A stretch of 64,000 nt of DNA from Streptomyces humi (GTDB lineage Bacteria; Actinomycetota; Actinomycetes; Streptomycetales; Streptomycetaceae), in contig NZ_LBMU02000079.1 in the NCBI RefSeq assembly GCF_001005085.2, positions 102,389 through 166,388 of the forward strand, in the 5' to 3' direction. A model generated the notes under the pieces. That model ran no database searches, was not told where the DNA came from, and was given only the letters and a program-made list of their open reading frames with translations. Both the position numbers and the translations under genes were made by a program. This document shows positions 57,831 through 64,000 of this stretch, piece by piece. Every line of letters starts with the position of its first letter. The stretch's first letter is position 1.

Positions 57831-58346
57831 TCAGTTCGTGTCCTTGCGCAACTGCACCAGGCCGAGCCAGGTTTCCGGGCCGGGCCTGGTGTAGGCGGCG
57901 CGCACCGTGTAGGTGCCGGGCTCCAGCGGGACGCGCAGATGGTCCCCGCCGGCCACCTCGCCGCCCGGCCAGGCGGAGTCGAACAGGACCACGGGGCCGG
58001 GGACCCGCCAGCGGATCTCGTTCTCCCAGACGGCGCTGTCGAGCGCGGCGGGGACCTGGGCCAGCAGTTCGTCCTCGGAGTTGGCGGCGGACCAGCGTAC
58101 GAAGGTGCCGTGGTCCGGCAGGAAGGACGTCGAGGCGGGTTCGTCGCCGAAGACCAGGGCGGCGCTGTCCCCGACCGGGAGCAGTCCGACGAAGCCGTCG
58201 ACCTCGCAGGCACGGTCGTAGTCGGTGGCCAGTTCCTCGCTGTCGGCTCCGGCCCAGAAGGGCAGGACCGTCTCCGGGACCGCCACGAGCGGGCCCCCGC
58301 CCGACTCGACCCACTCCACCGCGCCTGGATCCGCATAACGAGTCAT
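57831..58346 (-). CDS. Imm21-like immunity family protein
   Basis: 171 residues: MTRYADPGAVEWVESGGGPLVAVPETVLPFWAGADSE..YDRACEVDGFVGLLPVGDSAALVFGDEPASTSFLP ... WRVPGPVVLFDSAWPGGE ... GLVQLRK. This matches my recollection of the Imm21 (immunity protein 21) family found next to polymorphic toxins. No toxin gene is nearby, so it may be an orphan immunity gene or a protein recruited to another role. Convergent with the P450 gene with 7 bp between stops. Confidence 0.7.
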   Translation of the reverse strand: MTRYADPGAVEWVESGGGPLVAVPETVLPFWAGADSEELATDYDRACEVDGFVGLLPVGDSAALVFGDEPASTSFLPDHGTFVRWSAANSEDELLAQVPAALDSAVWENEIRWRVPGPVVLFDSAWPGGEVAGGDHLRVPLEPGTYTVRAAYTRPGPETWLGLVQLRKDTN

Positions 58347-58393
58347 GGGCTGAACCTACACGTACAGCGACGGCACAGGTTCGCCTCCGGGAA

Positions 58394-58876
58394 TCAGCAA
58401 CCGCAGTCGCCGTGCACGGGCGCGGTCAGCGGGTCCGGCGCCCGGCGCTCGCGTCCCCGCCAGGTCTCGAACTCGAAGCCTTCACGCACCCAGTACTCGA
58501 ACCCGCCGAGCATCTCCTTGACCCGGTAGCCGAGTTGGGCGAGGGCGAGGGCGGCGCGGGCCGCGCCGTCGCAGCCGGGCCCCCAGCAGTACGTCACCAC
58601 GGGCACGTCCGGGTTCAGGAGTCCGACGGCCTGCTCGGCGATGAGCGCGGTGGGCAGGTGGACGGCGCCCGGGACGTGGCCCTGGTCCCAGGATTCGGTG
58701 GAGCGGGAGTCGAGGACGACGAAACCGGGGTCGCCGTCGGCGGCGAGGGCGGCGGCCACGTCGGACACGTCGGCGTGGAAGGCGAGGCTCGCCCGGAAGT
58801 GGGCGGCGGCCTCGGCGGGGGCGGCCGGGGCGACGCGCAGCACGGGGTTGCGGGTGGTGACGTCCGTCTCGGTCAT
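58394..58876 (-). CDS. Rhodanese-domain sulfurtransferase
   Basis: 160 residues: FVVLDSRSTESWDQGHVPGAVHLP and the active-site loop YCWGPGCDGAARAAL, with candidate catalytic Cys97 and a second Cys102. The loop is longer than the usual CxxGxR type. The C-terminus ends HGDCGC, two more cysteines. It could transfer sulfane sulfur or detoxify. The start ATG 58876 is chosen over a frame reaching 58996. Divergent from an Lrp/AsnC gene, suggesting joint control. Confidence 0.88.
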   Translation of the reverse strand: MTETDVTTRNPVLRVAPAAPAEAAAHFRASLAFHADVSDVAAALAADGDPGFVVLDSRSTESWDQGHVPGAVHLPTALIAEQAVGLLNPDVPVVTYCWGPGCDGAARAALALAQLGYRVKEMLGGFEYWVREGFEFETWRGRERRAPDPLTAPVHGDCGC

Positions 58877-58958
58877 GTCGTGCCTTTCGCCTCGGCCGCC
58901 GAAGGGGCGGCTCTCCATGACCGGAAATCTACGGCCGGTGACCGGCCGACCTGAAGCC

Positions 58959-59006
58959 GTGATCCCCGGCCCGGACCTTGTCCGGCCGGGGATCACCTGT
59001 TATCCA
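58959..59006 (+). promoter_or_regulatory. Large dyad and leaderless promoter in the rhodanese-lrp divergent region
   Basis: GTGATCCCCGGCC (58959-58971) is perfectly complementary to 58984-58996, with a 12-bp centre. TTGTCC (58978-58983) and TATCCA (59001-59006), 17 bp apart, form a promoter whose start falls at ATG 59013. The dyad brackets the -35, so autoregulation by the Lrp protein is likely. A second dyad GGCCGGT-G-ACCGGCC lies at 58933-58947. Confidence 0.6.
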
Positions 59007-59012
59007 TCCCTC

Positions 59013-59459
59013 ATGACCGTGTTTTCCCCGGACGCCACCGACCGGCGCATCCTCGACGTCCTACAGCGCGAGGGCCGGGCCAGTTTCGCCGAGCTGGCCC
59101 GTGCCGTCGCGATGTCCCCGAGCGCGGTGACCGAACGCGTCCGCCGCCTGGAGGAGGCGGGCGTGATCCAGGGGTACGCGGCGGTGGTGGACCCGGAACG
59201 GCTCGGCCTGCCGATCCTCGCCTTCGTCCGCCTCCGCTACCCCAACGGCAACTACAAGCCGTTCCACGACCTGGTCGCCGTCACCCCCGAGATCCTGGAG
59301 GCGCACCACGTCACGGGCGACGACTGCTTCGTCATCAAGGTCACCGCCCGCTCGATGCGCCACCTCGAGGAGATCTCGGGCAGGATCGGCACCCTCGGCT
59401 CGGTGACGACCAGTGTCGTCTACTCCTCACCGCTGCCACGCCGGGCGATCGGCACCTAG
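59013..59459 (+). CDS. Lrp/AsnC-family regulator
   Basis: 148 residues: helix-turn-helix LDVLQREGRASFAELARAVAMSPSAVTERVRRLEEAGVIQGYAAVVDPERLG, then a RAM domain with ILEAHHVTGDDCFVIKVTARSMRHLEEISGRIGTLGSVTTSVVYSSPLPRRAI. The FVIKV/VVYSSPLP ending is typical of regulators that control a divergent gene. Its promoter is probably leaderless. Its stop overlaps the convergent sbcC stop (CTAG at 59456-59459). Confidence 0.93.
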   Translation: MTVFSPDATDRRILDVLQREGRASFAELARAVAMSPSAVTERVRRLEEAGVIQGYAAVVDPERLGLPILAFVRLRYPNGNYKPFHDLVAVTPEILEAHHVTGDDCFVIKVTARSMRHLEEISGRIGTLGSVTTSVVYSSPLPRRAIGT

Positions 59460-62446
59460 ACGCCGCGCAGTCGCAGTGCGGAGCCCGAGCGGCTCTTGGT
59501 GACCTCCAGTTGGGCGTGGACGCGGCGGCGCAGGTCGGCGACGTGGCTGACGATGCCGACGCTGCGGTCGCGTTCGCGCAGCGAGTCGAGGACGTCCAGG
59601 ACCTCGTCCAGGGCCTGGTCGTCGAGGCTGCCGAAGCCCTCGTCGATGAAGAGGGTGTCCAGGCGGATCCCGCCGGCCTCGTCGGTGACCACGTCCGCGA
59701 GGCCGAGGGCGAGGGCGAGGGAGGCGAAGAAGGTCTCGCCGCCGGAGAGGGTGGCGGTGTCGCGTTCCCGTCCGGTCCAGGCGTCGACGACGTGCAGTCC
59801 GAGGCCGCTGCGGCCGCGTCCGGTGCGGTCGTCGGAGTGGACCAGGGTGTAGCGGCCGGAGGACATCCGCTGGAGGCGTACGGTCGCGGCGGCGGCGACC
59901 TGCTCCAGACGGGCGGCCAGGACGTACGACTCCAGTCGCATCCGGCGTTCGTTGTCGGCGGAGGTCCCGGCGGTGAGGGCGGCGAGCCGGGCGACCCGGT
60001 CGTACTCCTCGCGGAGCGGGGCGAGCCGGCGTACCGCCGCCGTCGCGCGGGCGGACAGCCGGTCGAGTTCGGCGCAGCAGCGCTCCGCCCGGTCGCGGGC
60101 GGAGGCGGCGTCACGCAGGGTCCGGGCCGCGGCGGTGGCGGCGCCCTCGGCTGCGTCGAGGTCGGCGGGCGCCTGCCGGGCGGCTTCCGCGGTGTCGGAC
60201 TCCGCCAGCACCGCGCGGACCGCGGCCTCCTCCGACTGCCGTTCGTCCAGGCGCCGTTGGAGTAGGCGGTACGCGGTGTCGGCGAGCAGCGCGGCGGCCG
60301 CGGCCTGCGGGGTCTCGAAGCCGGCCCGGTAGGCGGCGTCGGCGAGCCGGGCGTCGGCCTCCTTCAGGTGCCGGGCGGTGTCCTCGGCGGCGCGCGCGGC
60401 GTCGGCGGCGTCGGTGAGCAGCGCCACCTGCCGCTCCAGCTGCGCGGCCCGCGCGGCGACGCTGTCGGCACTCCCCCGCGCCTGGGTCAACTCCTCTTCC
60501 AAAGAGGCGAGTTCGACGTCGAGTCCGTCGCGCCGGGTGAGCCGGGAGGCGGTCCGGACCTCGGCCTGCTGGCGGTCGGCCAGCCGGCGCTCGCGCTCCC
60601 GCTCGGCCAGCCGCAGCTCCTCCTGCGCCGGGTGCAGGGCCGAGGCGGCGCGCCGGGCCCGGGCGTACTCCTGCTCCAACTCGTCCGCTTCAGCGGCCAG
60701 TTGACTGGTCGGCGCGTCTCCGGCCGCGGCGGTGGCGGCGGCCAGCGCCTCACGGGCGGTGGCCAGGCGCCGTTCGTCCCGGGCGTGCTGGGCTTCGGCG
60801 CGCTGGTGGGCGGCTTCCGCGCGCTCCTCGGCCTCGCCGTCGACGTGGCCCGCGAACTTCCGGGCGGGCGCGGGGTGTTCGGTGGCTCCGCAGACGGCGC
60901 AGGGCTCGCCCGTGATGAGCCGGGCGGCCAGCTCGGCGGCGATGCCGGCCAGCCGCTGCTCCTTGAGCCGCAGCCAGTGCTCCTTGGCCTCCAGCGCGAG
61001 GGTCCCGGACGCGAGGGCCGTGCGCTGGGCCTCGTCGGTGTCCCGGCCCAGTTCGTCCCGCAGCCGGGCCGCCGCCAGCCGCCGGCGCGCGGGTTCGCGC
61101 CGCACGTCGAGCTGTTCGGCCCGCGTCGCGGCCTCCTGGGCGGCGTCGACCCGGGACTGGAGTCCGGCACGGGTGGTGTCCCAGTCGGCGAGCCAGCTCT
61201 CGGCCTCGCGCAGCACGTCCTCGTCCGCGCGCTCCTGCCGGTCCAGGCGGCCGCGTTCCTCGACGACGTCGGCGAGCCGCCGCTCGGCCCGGCGCGCGGA
61301 TTCCAGCCCGCCCAGCTCCTCGGCGGCCCGGCGCGCGGCCCCGGCGAGCCCCGCCGCACCGGCTCCGGCGAAGGTCTCCGGCAGCAGCGCGCGGGCGCGC
61401 ATCTCCGCGGCGGCCGCGTAGCGGTGCCCGGCCTCGGCGTCCTCGCGCAGCTCCAGCGCCGGCGCCACCGTCTCAGCCTTCCGCGCCCGCTCCATCCGCG
61501 CCTGCGTCTCGCGGTGCTCGCCCGCGCTCTCCTCCAGCCGTGCGGCGCGCTGCCGGGCCTGCGCGAACCTGTCCTGCAACCGGGCCAGTTCACGGACGTC
61601 CGCGAGCGCGCGATCGGCGGTGAACTGGGCCGACTCGGCGGCAGTGAGACGGCAGTGGGCGACGGTACGGCGCTCGCGGGCGGTGCTGCGTGCCACGGCG
61701 GCGGCGGCCAGGACCGCCTCGGCGAGTCCGGGCTCGCCGGGAGCCAGCTCCGGCAGTTCCATCGCGTCGCCGGCCTCCTGCTGCATCCGGTGCGCGTCGG
61801 CCAGCAGCGCGGAATCGCCCTCCCGGACCCGGGCCTCGGTGGCCTTGCGGCGTTCGGCGAGGCGCTTCTCGACGTCGGCGAAGCGCTGGGTGTCGAAGAG
61901 CCGGCCGAGCAGCTGGCCGCGGGCCTGGGCGTCGGCGCGCAGGAAGCGGGCGAAGTCGCCCTGGGGCAACAGCACGACCTGGCAGAACTGTTCGCGGCTC
62001 ATGCCGAGGAGCTGGCTGATCTCCTCGCCGATCTCCTGGTGGGAGCGGCTGAGGTCCTTCCAGGCGCCGCCTTCCGCGTCGTACTCGCGCAGCCAGGTCT
62101 GGGCCTTGTCGAGCGTCGTGCCGGAGCCGCGCCTCTTGGGGCGTTCCCAGGGCGGCTGCCGGGTGATCTCCAGCCGGCGTCCGGCGACGGTGAGCTCCAG
62201 GCGGACCTCGGTCCGGGTGGCCGGGTCGGCGTGGTCGCTGCGCAGGGTGCCGCCCTGGCCGCTCTGGCGGGCGCCGGGGACGGTGCCGTAGAGCGCGTAG
62301 CAGACGGCGTCCAGGACGGAGGTCTTGCCGGCGCCGGTCGGGCCGTGCAGGAGGAAGAGGCCGGCGGCGGAGAGCGCGTCGAAGTCGACGCTCTGAGTGG
62401 CGCCGAAGGGGCCGAAGGCGGTGAGGTCGAGCCGGTGGAGTCTCAT
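59456..62446 (-). CDS. sbcC: Exonuclease SbcCD ATPase subunit SbcC
   Basis: 996 residues. Walker A HGPTGAGKTSVLDAVCYALYG at residues 35-55, a long coiled coil rich in Ala/Glu/Arg, the Rad50-type zinc hook CAVC (EPCAVCGATEHP, mid-protein), signature LSGGETFFASLALALGLADVV and Walker B LDTLFIDEGFGSLD. With SbcD it cleaves hairpins and processes double-strand breaks. The ATG at 62446 is family-like. It follows sbcD by 58 bp. Confidence 0.95.
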   Translation of the reverse strand: MRLHRLDLTAFGPFGATQSVDFDALSAAGLFLLHGPTGAGKTSVLDAVCYALYGTVPGARQSGQGGTLRSDHADPATRTEVRLELTVAGRRLEITRQPPWERPKRRGSGTTLDKAQTWLREYDAEGGAWKDLSRSHQEIGEEISQLLGMSREQFCQVVLLPQGDFARFLRADAQARGQLLGRLFDTQRFADVEKRLAERRKATEARVREGDSALLADAHRMQQEAGDAMELPELAPGEPGLAEAVLAAAAVARSTARERRTVAHCRLTAAESAQFTADRALADVRELARLQDRFAQARQRAARLEESAGEHRETQARMERARKAETVAPALELREDAEAGHRYAAAAEMRARALLPETFAGAGAAGLAGAARRAAEELGGLESARRAERRLADVVEERGRLDRQERADEDVLREAESWLADWDTTRAGLQSRVDAAQEAATRAEQLDVRREPARRRLAAARLRDELGRDTDEAQRTALASGTLALEAKEHWLRLKEQRLAGIAAELAARLITGEPCAVCGATEHPAPARKFAGHVDGEAEERAEAAHQRAEAQHARDERRLATAREALAAATAAAGDAPTSQLAAEADELEQEYARARRAASALHPAQEELRLAERERERRLADRQQAEVRTASRLTRRDGLDVELASLEEELTQARGSADSVAARAAQLERQVALLTDAADAARAAEDTARHLKEADARLADAAYRAGFETPQAAAAALLADTAYRLLQRRLDERQSEEAAVRAVLAESDTAEAARQAPADLDAAEGAATAAARTLRDAASARDRAERCCAELDRLSARATAAVRRLAPLREEYDRVARLAALTAGTSADNERRMRLESYVLAARLEQVAAAATVRLQRMSSGRYTLVHSDDRTGRGRSGLGLHVVDAWTGRERDTATLSGGETFFASLALALGLADVVTDEAGGIRLDTLFIDEGFGSLDDQALDEVLDVLDSLRERDRSVGIVSHVADLRRRVHAQLEVTKSRSGSALRLRGV

Positions 62447-62504
62447 GGGGCGGCCTTCCTGAACGGTGCCGCGCCCGCGGTCGCCGCGTCGGCCGAGGGG
62501 TCGG

Positions 62505-63668
62505 TCACCGTGCCGCCTCCCGGACCGCGTCGTCCGCGCGGACGGCGTCGAACGCCTCGCCGAGCACGGTCAGCTCCCGCTCGTCGGGTCCCGCGCCGCG
62601 CACGTGGGCGACGAAGTCCTCGGCGATCTGCCGGTCGGTGCGGCCGGCCAGCCGGCGGGCATAGGTCACGTCGGGGTCGTCCGGGGCGCGGTCGGGTGCG
62701 AAGAGCAGGCTGAGGGTGTGCGGGAAGCGGTCGGTGAGACGGGCCATGGGGTCGGCCGGGCGGACCGGGTCGGTGAGGGTGGCCTCGACCCAGGCGCCCA
62801 CGTGCCGGGTCAGGGCCGGGTCGGCGAGCAGGTCGTCCAGGGTGCCGCGGAGGCGGGCCAGCGGCCGCGGGACCGGGCAGTCGAGGCGCTCGGCGGTGAC
62901 CGTGCCGTCGGCGGCCAGGTCGACCAGCCACATGCTCTTGCGGTGGTCGGTCTCCGAGAAGGAGTACGCCAGCGGTGATCCGGAGTAGCGGATCCGCCCG
63001 GTGATGGTCTGGCAGCCGTGCAGATGGCCGAGCGCCACGTAGTCGACGCCGTCGAAGACCCCGGCGGGGACGGCGGCCACCCCGCCGACGGTGATGTCCC
63101 GCTCGCTGTCGCTGGCCTCGCCGCCGGTCACGAACGCGTGGGCCAGGACGACGGAGCGGGTGCCTGGCGCACGGTCGGCCAGGTCGGCGCGGACCCGGTC
63201 CATGGCGGCCGCCAGCACCGCCTCGTGACCGGCCCGTTCCGCCCCGAACTCGTCCTTCACCAGGGCGGGTTCCAGGTACGGCAGCCCATAGCAGGCCACG
63301 TCGCCGTGGGCGTCGGTGAGCACGACGGGCGTACCGGCGGCGGACGGTTCGGTGCGCAGGTGGATGCCGGCGCGGTCGATGAGACCGGCGCCGACGCCGA
63401 GGCGGCGGGCCGAGTCGTGGTTGCCGGAGATCATCACGGTGGGTACGCCGAGCTCGGCGAGCCGGTGCAGGGCATCGTCGAACAACTCGACCGCGGCGAG
63501 CGGCGGAACGGCGCGGTCGTAGACGTCCCCCGCCACGAGCACGGCGTCGACGGCCTGTTCACGGACGGTCGCCACGAGGTGGGAGATGAAGTCGGCCTGG
63601 GCGCCGAGCATGTCGACCCGGTGGAACGAGCGGCCGAGGTGCCAGTCGGACGTGTGCAGCAACCTCAC
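62505..63668 (-). CDS. sbcD: Exonuclease SbcCD nuclease subunit SbcD
   Basis: 387 residues beginning VRLLHTSDWHLGRSFHRVDMLGAQ, with metallophosphoesterase motifs DWHLG, VAGDVYDRAVPP, ISGNHDSARRLG, VLAHAFVTG and YVALGHLHGCQ that bind two Mn2+ ions. It is the Mre11-like nuclease of the SbcCD complex. GTG 63668 gives the family N-terminus; the open frame runs on to 63860 without family sequence. Promoter probably in the upstream region. Confidence 0.95.
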   Translation of the reverse strand: MRLLHTSDWHLGRSFHRVDMLGAQADFISHLVATVREQAVDAVLVAGDVYDRAVPPLAAVELFDDALHRLAELGVPTVMISGNHDSARRLGVGAGLIDRAGIHLRTEPSAAGTPVVLTDAHGDVACYGLPYLEPALVKDEFGAERAGHEAVLAAAMDRVRADLADRAPGTRSVVLAHAFVTGGEASDSERDITVGGVAAVPAGVFDGVDYVALGHLHGCQTITGRIRYSGSPLAYSFSETDHRKSMWLVDLAADGTVTAERLDCPVPRPLARLRGTLDDLLADPALTRHVGAWVEATLTDPVRPADPMARLTDRFPHTLSLLFAPDRAPDDPDVTYARRLAGRTDRQIAEDFVAHVRGAGPDERELTVLGEAFDAVRADDAVREAAR

Positions 63669-64000
63669 AGAACCGCCCCGCCCCGCATGTCTCGCCCTCC
63701 CGCACGTCGGCCACCGCCCCGGCCGGCACAGCCCGCCGGTCAGCGCCCACCACGCTAACCCCTGCGGAACCCTGCTCCACCACGAAACCCAGCCCTCCAC
63801 CCACTTCCGCCCCCGAATAACCGGAAATGTCCCCCAGTAATCCATTTCACGCCAGACCAACGCGCGTACGGGGGGACGGACGACCGGGACACGGAGCGAG
63901 CACCCCGACCGGCCGGTTACGGGCGGGGGCGGGTGGCGCCGGTCCGCCGAGCGGGCGCGTGCCGGGGGCGGGCGTGGGGCGGGTGCGTGCGGTGTGCGGG
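63669..64000. other. Region upstream of sbcD, no gene recognised
   Basis: About 330 bp at the window edge. It contains a modestly A+T-rich patch (63805-63860, ATAACCGGAAATG...CAGTAATCCATTTCACG) that could hold the sbcD promoter on the minus strand, then a G-rich stretch (63905-64000). No open frame has family-like sequence; part of a gene outside the window cannot be excluded. Confidence 0.5.

Noticed and set aside
1..64000. tRNA, rRNA, insertion sequences or prophage genes
   Set aside because: None recognised on either strand: no transposase or integrase motifs and no CCA-ended cloverleaf that I could see.

Overview
This is a very G+C-rich actinobacterial chromosome segment, almost certainly from Streptomyces. 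The signs are strong third-position G/C, GTG/TTG starts, many ATGA/GTGA start-stop overlaps, a WhiJ-type regulatory triad, an ECF41 sigma factor and a cyclic-di-AMP riboswitch ahead of a secreted NlpC/P60 protein. From memory (not checked), the order urease - biotin - purB resembles the S. coelicolor chromosome arm around SCO1230-SCO1254. There are no rRNA or tRNA genes, insertion sequences, prophage genes or CRISPR arrays that I can see.

Layout. 1-5.7 kb: the end of a secreted tripeptidyl-aminopeptidase, then a complete urease operon ureABC-FGD on the minus strand behind a candidate GlnR box. 5.7-10.3 kb: repeats and a strong hairpin, an orphan Phd/YefM antitoxin, a ClpP paralogue that has lost two catalytic residues with a small partner gene, a riboswitch-controlled NlpC/P60 hydrolase, and an ATPase / XRE-DUF5753 / DUF397 triad. 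10.3-14.8 kb: biotin genes, bioF facing bioB-bioA-bioD. 14.8-23.7 kb: a large LuxR-type regulator divergent from a secreted lipase, a methyltransferase, a Doc-like/RHH toxin-antitoxin pair, a MacB-type ABC exporter and a GNAT protein. 23.8-29.6 kb: two CNNM/CorC membrane proteins, an SGNH hydrolase, DUF4326, purB and a mismatch-specific DNA glycosylase that seems to start at CTG. 29.6-36.6 kb: a hypothetical protein, a ROK regulator, a HutC-type GntR with a visible promoter/operator, an ECF41 sigma factor divergent from a hydrolase, and a Tat-exported PhoD phosphatase behind a candidate PHO box. 36.7-46 kb: a SWIM/DUF6493 two-gene module, a membrane-anchored ACT-GNAT protein with a possible leader peptide, a PLP lyase with a divergent Lrp regulator, and a DUF885 metallopeptidase.

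The most interesting part is 46.0-54.0 kb, a compact catabolic island. Operon A (minus) holds a SnoaL-flavin reductase fusion and an NCS1 permease. Operon B (plus) holds an LLM flavin-dependent oxygenase, two tandem amino-acid-synthesis (DUF1185) proteins, an alpha/beta hydrolase and an aldehyde dehydrogenase, followed by a GntR/FCD regulator with its own promoter. All three promoter regions carry the same 11-bp word CTTG(C/T)ATGGCA, a natural candidate for the GntR operator. The enzyme set matches the logic of two-component, FMNH2-dependent ring cleavage of N-heterocycles (as in the Rut pyrimidine and Tgn trigonelline pathways) but is identical to neither, so the substrate is unknown.

54.1-64 kb: a membrane protein, a ferredoxin / ferredoxin reductase / cytochrome P450 operon, an Imm21-like protein, a rhodanese divergent from a second Lrp regulator with a large dyad in its promoter, and sbcD-sbcC.

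Limits: all functions come from reading motifs and recalling families; no search was run. Starts were chosen by ribosome-binding site, overlap and family N-termini.
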